From Qipengyuania citrea (GTDB lineage Bacteria; Pseudomonadota; Alphaproteobacteria; Sphingomonadales; Sphingomonadaceae): a stretch of 64,000 nucleotides of DNA. Both the position numbers and the translations under genes were made by a program. The DNA lies in contig NZ_WTYG01000001.1 in assembly GCF_009828015.1 (NCBI RefSeq), forward strand, positions 868,001 through 932,000, read 5' to 3'. Positions within the stretch are counted from its first letter, which is position 1, and every line of letters begins with the position of its first letter. Below, piece by piece: positions 50,361-58,903 of this stretch. The notes below the pieces were generated by a model. It searched no databases, was not told the origin of the DNA, and saw only the letters and a program-made list of their open reading frames with translations.

Positions 50361-51479
50361 ATGACCGACCTCGACCAACTCAAGACCGATGCGCTGACGC
50401 GGATCGAAGATGCTCCCGATGCAGCTGCGCTCGAAGCGCTGCGGATCGAATTCCTCGGCAAGCAGGGATCGATTTCGGGCTTGATGAAAACGCTCGGCAA
50501 GATGTCGCCCGAAGACCGGCAGGTTCAGGGGCCGCTGCTCAATGGCCTGCGGACCGCGGCCGCCGATGCGATTGCCGCGCGCAAGGAAGTGCTCGAGGAT
50601 GCGGAGCTCGAAGCGCGTCTCGCGACGGAAGGCCTCGACCTGACGCTGCCGGCGCCGGCCATGCCGAGCGGCTCGGTCCATCCGGTCAGCCAGGTGATGG
50701 ACGAACTGGCGGAAATCTTCGCCGACCTCGGCTTCTCGGTCGCCACTGGTCCGGAGATCGAGGACGACTGGCACAATTTCACCGCGCTCAACATGGCCGA
50801 AACGCATCCTGCGCGGGCGATGCACGACACCTTCTATTTCCCCGACCACGATAGCGACGGGCACCGCATGCTGCTGCGCACGCATACTTCGCCGGTGCAG
50901 ATCCGCTCGATGGTCGAGGTTGCTTCGAAGGATGCAGGGGGCGCGCCGATCCGGATCATCGCCCCGGGCCGCGTCTATCGCAGCGACAGCGATGCGACGC
51001 ACACGCCGATGTTCCACCAGGTCGAAGGGCTGGTGATCGATCGCGATATTCACTTGGGCCATCTCAAGTGGACGCTGGAGACCTTTCTCAAGGCCTTCTT
51101 CGAACGCGACGACATCGTGCTGCGCCTGCGCCCGTCCTACTTCCCCTTCACCGAGCCGTCGGTCGAGGTCGATGTCGGCTGGCAGGATGTGAAGGGCCGC
51201 CGCGTGCTCGGCGGGGACGGTGACGCGCCGGGGCATGGCTGGATGGAACTGCTGGGCAGCGGCATGGTCAACCGCCGCGTGCTCGAGTTCGCCGGGCTCG
51301 ACGCCGACGAATGGCAGGGCTTCGCCTTCGGCGTGGGCGTCGACCGTCTCGCCATGCTCAAATACGGGATGGACGATTTGCGGGCCTTCTTCGATGGCGA
51401 CGGACGCTGGCTCGATCATTACGGCTTCAGCCCGTTCGACCAGCCGACCCTTTCCGCAGGCGTAGGAGCGAAGGCATGA
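50361..51479 (+). CDS. pheS: Phenylalanine--tRNA ligase subunit alpha
   Basis: A 372-residue catalytic chain of the alpha2-beta2 class II synthetase. An N-terminal coiled coil ([20 protein letters not shown] onward, about residues 1-85) binds tRNA. Motif 2-like [20 protein letters not shown] and [20 protein letters not shown] and motif 3-like [20 protein letters not shown] form the aminoacylation site. ATGA overlap with pheT couples translation, ensuring equal subunits. The gene starts after a 105-nt gap behind the AraC-type gene. Confidence 0.98.
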   Translation: MTDLDQLKTDALTRIEDAPDAAALEALRIEFLGKQGSISGLMKTLGKMSPEDRQVQGPLLNGLRTAAADAIAARKEVLEDAELEARLATEGLDLTLPAPAMPSGSVHPVSQVMDELAEIFADLGFSVATGPEIEDDWHNFTALNMAETHPARAMHDTFYFPDHDSDGHRMLLRTHTSPVQIRSMVEVASKDAGGAPIRIIAPGRVYRSDSDATHTPMFHQVEGLVIDRDIHLGHLKWTLETFLKAFFERDDIVLRLRPSYFPFTEPSVEVDVGWQDVKGRRVLGGDGDAPGHGWMELLGSGMVNRRVLEFAGLDADEWQGFAFGVGVDRLAMLKYGMDDLRAFFDGDGRWLDHYGFSPFDQPTLSAGVGAKA

Positions 51480-53866
51480 AGTTCTCGCTCGAATGGCTCA
51501 AACACTTCCTCGACACCGATGCTTCGGTGCCGGAAATCGCAGCCGCGCTCAACCGGATCGGCCATGAGGTCGAAGGCATCGAGGACCCGGCGGAAAGGCT
51601 CGCAGGGTTCCGCGTCGCCAAGGTGCTGACCGCCGCCAAGCATCCCGATGCCGACAAGCTGCAGGTGCTGAGCGTCGACACGGGCGAGGGCGATCCACTG
51701 CAGGTCGTCTGCGGCGCGCCCAATGCGCGTGCGGGCATGAAGGGGGTGCTGGGCCTGCCCGGCGCGGTGGTTCCGGCCAATGGCATGGAACTGCGCAAGA
51801 GCGCGATCCGCGGGGTCGAATCGAACGGCATGATGTGTTCGGTGCGCGAGCTCGAACTGGGCGATGAACACGACGGAATTATCGAACTGCCCGAGGACGC
51901 GCCGGTCGGCACCAGCTTTGCCGAATACAGCGATGCGTCGCCGGTGTTCGACGTCGCGATCACGCCCGACCGGCCCGATTGCATGGGCGTGATGGGCATT
52001 GCGCGCGATCTGGCTGCCGCGGGGCTGGGGACGTTCAAACCGGTCGACGTGCCTGCCATCACGGGTGACGGCGCGTGCCCGGTTGAAGTGAAGATCGAGG
52101 ACACGGAAGGCGTCCCGGCCTATTTCGCCCGGGTGATCCGCGGCGTCCGCAACGGCCCGTCGCCCGACTGGATGCAGCGCCGGCTCAAGGCGGCCGGCCA
52201 GCGGCCGATCAGCGCGCTGGTCGATTGCACCAACTACCTGATGTTCGCGACCGGGCGCCCGGCGCATGTCTACGACCTCGCCAAGCTGAGCGGGGCGATG
52301 GTCGCCCGCCGCGCTGCCGCTGGTGAGAGCGTCGAGGCGTTGAACGAGAAGACCTACACGCTCGACGAGACGATGACCGTGATTGCCGATGATAGCGGCG
52401 TCCATGATATCGGCGGGATCATGGGCGGGGCGCATTCGGGCGCGGCCGATGACACTTGCGATGTCCTGCTCGAGATCGCCTATTTCGATCCCGAGCGCAT
52501 CGGCGTGACCGGGCGCAAGCTGGGTCTTGCCTCCGATGCACGTACGCGCTTCGAGCGCGGCGTCGACCCGGCGTTTCTCGACGACGGTCTGGCGCTGCTG
52601 ACCGATCTGATCGTCCAGACCTGCGGTGGCCAGCCGACCGAGGTGGTGCGCGTGGGCGAGCCGCCTGCCGAAGCGAAGATCGTGGCATTCGATCCCGCGC
52701 TGACTGCGCGTCTGGGCGGTGTCGAAATCGGCGAAGTTGAACAGCGCCGCATTCTCGAAGCGCTCGACTTCACCGTCGGGGCCGACTGGCAGGTCACCTG
52801 TCCGCTACGCCGCCATGATATCGAGGGCGCGGCCGACCTGGTCGAGGAAGTGGTCCGCATTTACGGTCTCGATCACGTTGCCAGCACCGCGCTACCCCGC
52901 GCCGAAGGCGTGGCTACGCCGACCGCATCGCCGCAGCAGCAGCTCGAACGCAAATTGCGCCGCGCTGCAGCGGCACGCGGACTCAACGAAGCGGTGACCT
53001 GGTCCTTCCTCCCCACCGCCGAGGCCGAGCATTTCGCCGACGGGGCACGGCTGTGGGTGCTCGAAAACCCGATCAGCGAAGACATGAAGGCGATGCGGCC
53101 TTCATTGATCCCCGGCCTGCTGTCGGCCGCGAAGCGCAATGCCGATCGCGGCAGCGACGGGTCGCGCCTGTTCGAGCTTGGACGCCGCTATTTCCGCGGC
53201 AAGGGCGGGGCGAGCGACGAGAAACCGACGTTGGGTGTCGTGCTTGCAGGCGACAAGACGCCGCGCGGTTGGGCGCAGGGTAAGGCCAAGCAATTCGATG
53301 CCTTCGACGCCAAGGCCGAAGCCGAAGCGTTGCTGGCTGCTGCCGGTGCACCGGTCGGCAATCTCATGGTGATGGGCGAAGCGGGGAGCCAGTTCCACCC
53401 CGGCCAGTCGGCCACTTTGCGCCTCGGCCCGAAGAACGTGCTCGCCCGGTTTGGCGCGCTGCATCCCAAGACGCTGAAGACCTTCGATATCGAGGGACCG
53501 GTCATGGCAGTCGAAGTGTTCCTCGATGCCATACCCGCCAAGCGGGGCGGCGGCAGTTTCGCGCGCGCACCCTATGCGCCCCCGGCGCTTCAGCCGGTCA
53601 CCCGCGACTTTGCTTTCCTCGTTCCTGCCGATCTCGCCGCCGGCGATCTGGTGCGGGCAGTGAGGGGGGCGGACAAGGCCGCCGTGGTTGACGCCCGCGT
53701 GTTCGACGTCTTTGCGGGCCAGGGCGTGCCCGAAGGCAAGAAATCGGTCGCGGTCGAAGTGGTGCTGCAGCCGGGCGACAAGAGTTTCACCGATGCCGAG
53801 ATCAAGGCGATCGCCGACAAGGTCGTTGCTGCGGCAGCCAAACAGGGCGCGGAGCTACGCGGATGA
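51476..53866 (+). CDS. pheT: Phenylalanine--tRNA ligase subunit beta
   Basis: A 796-residue beta chain. [20 protein letters not shown] opens it; the tRNA-binding OB-fold (residues about 40-150) contains [15 protein letters not shown] and [17 protein letters not shown]3/B4 editing domain, B5 region ([17 protein letters not shown] [20 protein letters not shown]) and the C-terminal FDX-ACB anticodon domain (ending [13 protein letters not shown]) are all present. The beta chain edits Tyr-tRNA-Phe and helps bind tRNA. It overlaps pheS by 4 nt and an SDR gene by 4 nt. Confidence 0.98.
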   Translation: MKFSLEWLKHFLDTDASVPEIAAALNRIGHEVEGIEDPAERLAGFRVAKVLTAAKHPDADKLQVLSVDTGEGDPLQVVCGAPNARAGMKGVLGLPGAVVPANGMELRKSAIRGVESNGMMCSVRELELGDEHDGIIELPEDAPVGTSFAEYSDASPVFDVAITPDRPDCMGVMGIARDLAAAGLGTFKPVDVPAITGDGACPVEVKIEDTEGVPAYFARVIRGVRNGPSPDWMQRRLKAAGQRPISALVDCTNYLMFATGRPAHVYDLAKLSGAMVARRAAAGESVEALNEKTYTLDETMTVIADDSGVHDIGGIMGGAHSGAADDTCDVLLEIAYFDPERIGVTGRKLGLASDARTRFERGVDPAFLDDGLALLTDLIVQTCGGQPTEVVRVGEPPAEAKIVAFDPALTARLGGVEIGEVEQRRILEALDFTVGADWQVTCPLRRHDIEGAADLVEEVVRIYGLDHVASTALPRAEGVATPTASPQQQLERKLRRAAAARGLNEAVTWSFLPTAEAEHFADGARLWVLENPISEDMKAMRPSLIPGLLSAAKRNADRGSDGSRLFELGRRYFRGKGGASDEKPTLGVVLAGDKTPRGWAQGKAKQFDAFDAKAEAEALLAAAGAPVGNLMVMGEAGSQFHPGQSATLRLGPKNVLARFGALHPKTLKTFDIEGPVMAVEVFLDAIPAKRGGGSFARAPYAPPALQPVTRDFAFLVPADLAAGDLVRAVRGADKAAVVDARVFDVFAGQGVPEGKKSVAVEVVLQPGDKSFTDAEIKAIADKVVAAAAKQGAELRG

Positions 53867-54615
53867 CCAGGACAGCTTTCGTCACCGGCGCCACAGCGGG
53901 CATTGGCGAGGCCACCGTCCGCACACTGGTGGCAAGCGGCTGGCGCTGTATTGCGACCGGTCGCCGCAAGGAGCGGCTTGAGGCGCTGGCGGAAGAGTTG
54001 GGCGCGGACAAGGTCCACGCTGCGGCTTTCGACGTGCGCGATATCGAGGCGATGGAAGCCGTACTCGCAGCCTTGCCCGAACCCTTCGCCGGAATCGACC
54101 TGCTGGTGAACAATGCCGGCCTCGCCCGCGGGCTAGCACCCGCGCAGGAAGCCAGCCTGGACGACTGGCAAACCATGATCGACACCAATGTCACGGCAAT
54201 GGTGGTGCTGACCCGCAAGCTCCTGCCGACGCTGATCGAGCGCAAGGGCGCGATCATTGCGATCGGTTCGGTGGCGGGCAATTATGTCTATCCCGGCGGC
54301 AACGTCTATGCAGGCTCCAAGGCCTTCGCGAACCATTTCACGCTCGCGCTGCGCGCCGACCTGCATGGTACCGGCGTACGCGTGACCAGCATCGAACCGG
54401 GGATGGTCGAGACCGAATTCACGCTGGTGCGCACTGGCAGCCAGGATGCCAGTGACGATCTCTACCGCGGGGCGAACCCGATGACCGGGCAGGATATCGC
54501 CGACATGATCAAATGGGTCGCCGAACTGCCTCCGCATCTCAACATCAACCGGCTCGAACCGATGCCGGTGAACCAGGATTTCGCCGGCTTTCGGGTGGCG
54601 AGAGAGCACCACTGA
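53863..54615 (+). CDS. SDR oxidoreductase, YdfG-like (3-hydroxy acid dehydrogenase)
   Basis: A 250-residue classical SDR resembling YdfG/serine dehydrogenases, which oxidise L-allo-threonine, serine and 3-hydroxy acids with NADP. TAFVTGATAGIGEATVRTLV is the nucleotide loop, CIATGRRKERL gives the NADP-specific Arg, and LLVNNAGLARGL follows. Catalytic groups are IAIGSVAGNYVYPGGNVYAG and the YAGSKAF region. EPGMVETEFTLVR and WVAELPPHLNINRLEPMPVN are typical of YdfG. It is joined to pheT by a 4-nt overlap; no metabolic link to that gene is evident. Confidence 0.87.
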   Translation: MTRTAFVTGATAGIGEATVRTLVASGWRCIATGRRKERLEALAEELGADKVHAAAFDVRDIEAMEAVLAALPEPFAGIDLLVNNAGLARGLAPAQEASLDDWQTMIDTNVTAMVVLTRKLLPTLIERKGAIIAIGSVAGNYVYPGGNVYAGSKAFANHFTLALRADLHGTGVRVTSIEPGMVETEFTLVRTGSQDASDDLYRGANPMTGQDIADMIKWVAELPPHLNINRLEPMPVNQDFAGFRVAREHH

Positions 54616-54616
54616 C

Positions 54617-54700
54617 CGTCACCCCCGCGACGGCGGGGGTCCAGCCGACCTTTCCGCCCGTTGATATGTTATCTGGATTTCCGCCTGCGCGGGAATGACG
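54617..54700. repeat. 84-bp imperfect inverted-repeat element (dispersed palindrome type)
   Basis: Two 27-nt ends, 54617-54643 and 54674-54700, pair when one is reversed: 20 of 27 positions match, sharing CGTCA, CCCGCG, GGCGG and TCCA blocks. The 30-nt centre is AT-richer. Such 'CCCCGCGACGGCGGGGGTCC ... GGATTTCCGCCTGCGCGGGA' elements are a familiar dispersed intergenic palindrome of proteobacterial genomes. It fills the gap between the YdfG-like gene and prfC; the right end joins the prfC ribosome-binding site. Confidence 0.8.
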
Positions 54701-54712
54701 AGGAAAGTTGAA

Positions 54713-56233
54713 ATGTCGAACCGCCGTACCTTCGCGATCATTTCGCACCCCGACGCGGGCAAGACCACGCTGACCGAAAAGCTGCTGCTGACCGGCGGCG
54801 CGATCCATCTGGCGGGCGAGGTCAAGGCGCGCGGACAGGCGCGGCGCGCGCGGTCTGACTGGATGAAGATCGAACAGCAGCGCGGCATCTCGGTGACCAG
54901 CTCGGTCATGACCTTCGAACGCGAAGGCATCACCTTCAACCTGCTCGACACGCCGGGGCACGAAGACTTCTCCGAAGACACCTACCGCACGCTGACCGCT
55001 GTCGACAGCGCGATCATGGTGATCGATGCCGCCAAGGGTATCGAGCCGCAAACGCGCAAGCTGTTCGAGGTCTGCCGCCTGCGCAGCGTGCCGATCATCA
55101 CCTTCGTCAACAAGGTCGACCGCGAGGGCCGCCCCGTATTCGAACTGCTCGACGAGATCGCGGACATGCTCGCGCTCGATGTCAGCCCGCAGGCCTATCC
55201 GGTCGGCATGGGCGGCGAGTTCGAAGGCGTGCTCGATTTCGCCAGCGGCTGCGTCGCGCGGCCCGAGGGACCCAGCAAGGAATTCCTCGGCACGCGCGAC
55301 TGCGATGCGCAAATACCCGAGCGCTTCGCGGAAAACATCGAACTGGCTCAGATCGGCTATCCCGAATTCGATCTGGAGGCCTATCGCAATGGCGATCTAA
55401 CCCCGGTCTATTTCGGCTCGGCTTTGAAGAATTTCGGTGTCACCGAACTGATCGAGGCGATTGCGAAATACGCGCCGCCGCCGCGTCCGCAGCCTGCGGG
55501 AGATGAGCAGATCCCGCCCACCCGCGACGAGGTCACGGGCTTCATCTTCAAGGTCCAGGCGAACATGGACCCCAACCACCGCGACCGGATCGCCTTTATG
55601 CGGCAGGTTTCGGGGACCTTCAAACGCGGCATGAAGCTGACGCCGAGCGGGCTAGGCAAACCGGTGGCGATCCATTCGCCCATCCTGTTCTTCGCGCAGG
55701 ACCGCGAGGTGGCCGATACGGCTGAACCGGGCGACATCATCGGCATACCCAACCACGGTACACTGCGGGTGGGCGATACGCTGAGCGAGAAGAACGCAAT
55801 CCGCTTTACCGGGCTGCCGAACTTCGCGCCGGAGATCCTGCGCCGCGTCGCGCTGGTCGATCCGACCAAGACCAAGCAATTGCGCAAAGCGCTCGATGAC
55901 CTCTCGGAAGAGGGCGTGATCCAGGTGTTCTATCCCGAGCTGGGCGGGCAGTGGATCATCGGCGTCGTCGGTCAGCTCCAGCTCGAAGTGCTGATTAGCC
56001 GCCTCTCGGCCGAATATAAGGTCGAAGCCAAACTTGAAGCGTCGCCTTTTGCCACTGCACGCTGGGTCAGGGGGGATGCGAAGGCGCTGGCGGAATTCGA
56101 GAAATTCAACCTGTCGACGCTGGCCAAGGATCGCGACGGCGATTTGGTATTCATGGCTAAGAGCCCGTGGGACGTGAACTACCAGCAGGAAAAGAACCCC
56201 GACCTCATCTTCTCGGCGACGAAGGAGCGGTAG
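54713..56233 (+). CDS. prfC: Peptide chain release factor 3
   Basis: A 506-residue GTPase that recycles RF1/RF2 from the ribosome after peptide release. G1 is ISHPDAGKTTLTEKLLL, G3 is DTPGHEDFSEDTYRTL, G4 is TFVNKVDREGR. RF3-specific parts are FKVQANMDPNHRDRIAFMRQ and LPNFAPEILRRVALVDPTKT. The ATG at 54713 gives MSNRRTFAII and has GAGGAAAG 7 nt ahead; an ATG at 54695 lies inside the repeat element and is not favoured. RF3 is dispensable in many bacteria. Confidence 0.97.
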   Translation: MSNRRTFAIISHPDAGKTTLTEKLLLTGGAIHLAGEVKARGQARRARSDWMKIEQQRGISVTSSVMTFEREGITFNLLDTPGHEDFSEDTYRTLTAVDSAIMVIDAAKGIEPQTRKLFEVCRLRSVPIITFVNKVDREGRPVFELLDEIADMLALDVSPQAYPVGMGGEFEGVLDFASGCVARPEGPSKEFLGTRDCDAQIPERFAENIELAQIGYPEFDLEAYRNGDLTPVYFGSALKNFGVTELIEAIAKYAPPPRPQPAGDEQIPPTRDEVTGFIFKVQANMDPNHRDRIAFMRQVSGTFKRGMKLTPSGLGKPVAIHSPILFFAQDREVADTAEPGDIIGIPNHGTLRVGDTLSEKNAIRFTGLPNFAPEILRRVALVDPTKTKQLRKALDDLSEEGVIQVFYPELGGQWIIGVVGQLQLEVLISRLSAEYKVEAKLEASPFATARWVRGDAKALAEFEKFNLSTLAKDRDGDLVFMAKSPWDVNYQQEKNPDLIFSATKER

Positions 56234-56270
56234 GCTTGCGGGCACGGCGGTGACGCGGCATGGAAACCGC

Positions 56271-57143
56271 ATGACGCTACATGCCGGACCGACCTCGCAG
56301 ACCTTCATTTCGCAGCGCCTGCGCCTCCATTATCTCGACTGGGGCAATCGCGGGAAACCGCCGCTGGTGCTGGTGCATGGCGGACGCGACCATGCGCGCA
56401 GCTGGGACTGGGTGGCCGAGCAATTGCGCGAGGACTGGCATGTGGTCGCGCTCGATCACCGAGGCCACGGTGACAGCGACTGGGTCAGCGATGGCAATTA
56501 TTCGGCTAACGACATGGTCTACGACCTTGCGCAGTTGATCCACCAATTGGGTGTCGGACCGGTCACCATCGTCAGCCACTCGATGGGCGGCAATGTTTCG
56601 CTGCGCTATGCCGGGACCTTTCCCGACATGGTCAAGAAGATCGTGGCGATCGAAGGGTTGGGCCCCAGCCCCAAACGGCAGGCCGAAATGCGCGCCGTTC
56701 CTTATCCCCAGCGCCTCAACGAATGGATCGGCAAGAAACGCGCCGCGTCGGGCCGCAGTCCGCGCAAATACGACAGCATCGAAGCGGCGTTCGCGCGCAT
56801 GATCGAAGAGAACAGCTACCTCACCGAGGAGCAGGCGCGTCACCTGACGGTCCACGGGGTCAACCGCAACGAAGACGGAACCTACAGCTGGAAGTTCGAC
56901 CCGCATCTCAACGTCTGGGCGGTCGAAGACATCGCCGATGAATTCCTCTACCAGACCTGGGCGGCGATCAGCGCGCCGACACTGCTGCTGTATGGCGCCG
57001 ACAGTTGGGCCTCCAACCCCGAAGGCGACGGCCGGCTCGACCACTTTGCTAATGCCGAAGTGATCGAGTTCGAGAACGCGGGTCACTGGCTGCACCACGA
57101 TCAGTTCGACCGCTTCATGGCGACGCTGAGGGACTTTCTTTAG
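56271..57143 (+). CDS. Alpha/beta hydrolase
   Basis: A 290-residue serine hydrolase. The oxyanion-hole region is LVLVHGGRDHARSWDW and the nucleophile elbow VSHSMGGNVSLRYAG (Ser in SHSMGG). The acid is probably in LLYGADSWASNP and the catalytic His in FENAGHWLHHDQFDRFM. Such proteins are esterases, haloalkane dehalogenase-like enzymes or lipases; no specificity can be stated. An upstream GTG at 56250 is possible, but ATG 56271 has GGAAA at 4-5 nt and starts MTLHAGPTS. The stop overlaps the next start by one base. Confidence 0.83.
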   Translation: MTLHAGPTSQTFISQRLRLHYLDWGNRGKPPLVLVHGGRDHARSWDWVAEQLREDWHVVALDHRGHGDSDWVSDGNYSANDMVYDLAQLIHQLGVGPVTIVSHSMGGNVSLRYAGTFPDMVKKIVAIEGLGPSPKRQAEMRAVPYPQRLNEWIGKKRAASGRSPRKYDSIEAAFARMIEENSYLTEEQARHLTVHGVNRNEDGTYSWKFDPHLNVWAVEDIADEFLYQTWAAISAPTLLLYGADSWASNPEGDGRLDHFANAEVIEFENAGHWLHHDQFDRFMATLRDFL

Positions 57144-57700
57144 TGGCCGAATTCTTCGATCGGCTGGATGACAAGCACATGGCCATGATCGGCAGGCAGC
57201 CGGTCTTTTTCGTCGCCACTGCCGCCGACGATGCGCGCATCAATCTCAGCCCCAAGGGCTATGACGCGTTTCGCGTACTATCGCCGACCCGCGTCGCCTA
57301 TCTCGATCTTGGCGGGTCGGGCAACGAGACGCACGCCCATCTCGCGGCCGACGGGCGCATCACGGTGATGTTCTGCAATTTCGACCGGCTCGCGCTGATC
57401 CTGCGGATCTATGGCCGCGGCCGGCCGGTCCTTCCGCAGGATGCGGACTGGGACGCATTGGCCGGTCAATTCGATCTGCTGCCCGGCACGCGGCAGATAT
57501 TCGACATCGCGGTCGAGAGTGTGCAGACCAGCTGCGGCTGGGGTGTGCCCTTCATGGATTATCGTGAGGAGCGGCACACGCTCAAGAAAGCGCATGGCCA
57601 GGCCGATCCCGATGAGTGGGTTGCCAAGACGCAGGGGCGCACCATCAGTATCGATGGTCTTCCGACCAGGCCGACCGACCGCTATTTCAAGGGTGAGTAG
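57143..57700 (+). CDS. Pyridoxamine 5'-phosphate oxidase-family flavin-binding protein
   Basis: A 185-residue FMN-binding split-barrel protein. FFVATAADDARINLSPKGYD and RVAYLDLGGSGNETHAHLAA resemble PNPOx-like domains, with NLSPKG forming the phosphate-binding region. RITVMFCNFDRLALILRIYG and TSCGWGVPFMDYREERHTLK are characteristic of the group annotated 'pyridoxamine 5'-phosphate oxidase family'. It may bind FMN or F420-like cofactors, but catalysis is unproven. It begins with GTG in the stop TAG of the hydrolase gene, so it is probably co-translated. Confidence 0.83.
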   Translation: MAEFFDRLDDKHMAMIGRQPVFFVATAADDARINLSPKGYDAFRVLSPTRVAYLDLGGSGNETHAHLAADGRITVMFCNFDRLALILRIYGRGRPVLPQDADWDALAGQFDLLPGTRQIFDIAVESVQTSCGWGVPFMDYREERHTLKKAHGQADPDEWVAKTQGRTISIDGLPTRPTDRYFKGE

Positions 57701-57706
57701 CCCCGC

Positions 57707-58405
57707 GTGCAGCTTACCTTCGCCAGCTACAACATCCACAAGGCCGTCGGGCTCGATCGCAAGCGCGATCCCGAGCGCATCCTGTCGGTGCTGCACGAGA
57801 TCGATGCCGATATCGTCGCGTTGCAGGAAGCCGACCGGCGGATTGGCGAGCGCGCCAGCGTGCTCCCGCGCGCGGAGATCGACGACACCCACTGGCGCGT
57901 GATCGAGGTGGCCAAGCGTCCGCGGAGCATCGGCTGGCACGGCAATGCGCTGCTTGTGCGACGCGACCTCGAGATACTCTCGGGCGAAGCGCTCGACCTG
58001 CCGACGCTCGAACCGCGCGGTGCCGCATGCGGTGAAATCGTCGTCGAAGGCCGGCCCCTGCGGGTGATCGGCACGCATCTCGACCTGTCCGGACTGCGCC
58101 GCCGCGACCAGATCCGCTCGCTGCTGGCTTTCGTGGGCGCTTGCAACCGCGATCTGCCGACCGTGATCATGGGCGATTTCAACCAGTGGGGGCGCACCAC
58201 CGGGGCCATGCGCGAGTTCTCTTCCGACTGGCAGATCGTCACGCCCGGGCGCAGCTATCCCAGTCGGCAGCCGGTTGCCACGCTCGACCGGATCGTGGCC
58301 AGCAAGCATTGGCGGCTGGTCGAAACCGAGGTCCATCATACCGGCCTCGCCGCCGTGGCATCGGATCATCTGCCGGTCATTGCCAAGCTGGAATTGCTTA
58401 AATAA
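57707..58405 (+). CDS. Endonuclease/exonuclease/phosphatase-family protein
   Basis: A 232-residue EEP-fold hydrolase. TFASYNIHKAVGLDRKRDPE, ADIVALQEADRR (metal Glu), GTHLDLSGLRRRDQIRSLLA, TVIMGDFNQWGRTTG (catalytic Asp-Asn) and ASDHLPVIAKLELL (final Asp-His) are all in order. Targets in this superfamily range from DNA to phospholipids and inositol phosphates; the lack of a signal peptide suggests a cytoplasmic substrate. The GTG start follows the PNPOx-like gene by 6 nt. A palindrome lies 10 nt after the stop. Confidence 0.88.
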   Translation: MQLTFASYNIHKAVGLDRKRDPERILSVLHEIDADIVALQEADRRIGERASVLPRAEIDDTHWRVIEVAKRPRSIGWHGNALLVRRDLEILSGEALDLPTLEPRGAACGEIVVEGRPLRVIGTHLDLSGLRRRDQIRSLLAFVGACNRDLPTVIMGDFNQWGRTTGAMREFSSDWQIVTPGRSYPSRQPVATLDRIVASKHWRLVETEVHHTGLAAVASDHLPVIAKLELLK

Positions 58406-58414
58406 CAGGCAGTC

Positions 58415-58429
58415 GCCCAATCATTGGGC
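58415..58429 (+). promoter_or_regulatory. NtrC-like operator upstream of glnK
   Basis: GCCCAATCATTGGGC is a perfect 7+1+7 palindrome about 55 bp upstream of the sigma-54 -24 element and about 88 bp upstream of the predicted start, a usual NtrC enhancer position. It resembles, but does not equal, the consensus TGCACC-N5-GGTGCA. A terminator role for the preceding gene is less likely, since the loop is one base and there is no T-run. Confidence 0.5.
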
Positions 58430-58483
58430 AATCAACTGCGCTCATCCGCTCCTCCTGCGTTCGATTTGTACCGAAATCGCGTT

Positions 58484-58499
58484 TGGCACGCACATTGCT
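58484..58499 (+). promoter_or_regulatory. Sigma-54 promoter of glnK-amtB
   Basis: TGGCACG (58484-58490), 4-nt spacer CACA, TTGCT (58495-58499): a perfect match to the -24/-12 consensus TGGCACG-N4-TTGCW. The start site should be near 58510, leaving about 40 nt before the glnK GTG. Nitrogen limitation through NtrB/NtrC and RpoN should induce this operon. Confidence 0.85.
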
Positions 58500-58550
58500 G
58501 ACTGTGATCCCGCCGGTGCTTGGCCGGTGGATCACACAGGGGGTGAAGGC

Positions 58551-58889
58551 GTGAAATTCATCATCGCAGTCATCAAGCCATTCAAGCTCGACGAAGTGCG
58601 CGAAGCGCTCGGCGGCATTGGAGTGGCGGGAATGACCGTTACCGAAGTCAAGGGTTTCGGCCGCCAGAAGGGCCAGACCGAAATCTACCGCGGCGCCGAA
58701 TATTCGACCAACATGCTGCCCAAGGTGAAGCTCGAAATCGCGGCCAGCGACGATCTCGCCGCGCAGGTGGTCGAGACGATCCAGCAGACCGCCAGCACCG
58801 AAGCCATCGGCGATGGCAAGATCTTCGTCTTCGACCTGGCCAGCGCCACGCGCATCCGCACCGGCGAAACCGGCGACACCGCGCTTTGA
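58551..58889 (+). CDS. glnK: Nitrogen regulatory protein P-II
   Basis: A 112-residue PII signal protein. KFIIAVIKPFKLDEVREALG opens it; the T-loop GQTEIYRGAEYSTNMLPKVK contains Tyr51, the uridylylation site. EAIGDGKIFVFDLASATRI is the C-loop segment. GTG at 58551 gives the standard length. It senses 2-oxoglutarate, ATP/ADP and glutamine state and blocks AmtB when ammonium is plentiful. It is 14 nt before amtB and downstream of a consensus sigma-54 promoter; this pairing favours GlnK over GlnB. Confidence 0.97.
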   Translation: MKFIIAVIKPFKLDEVREALGGIGVAGMTVTEVKGFGRQKGQTEIYRGAEYSTNMLPKVKLEIAASDDLAAQVVETIQQTASTEAIGDGKIFVFDLASATRIRTGETGDTAL

Positions 58890-58903
58890 GGGGGCATCCG
58901 CAC

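Noticed and set aside
49464-51419. 651-codon minus-strand open frame
   Set aside because: Antisense to the AraC-type gene and pheS; composition (many His, Arg, Asp) is that of a shadow frame.
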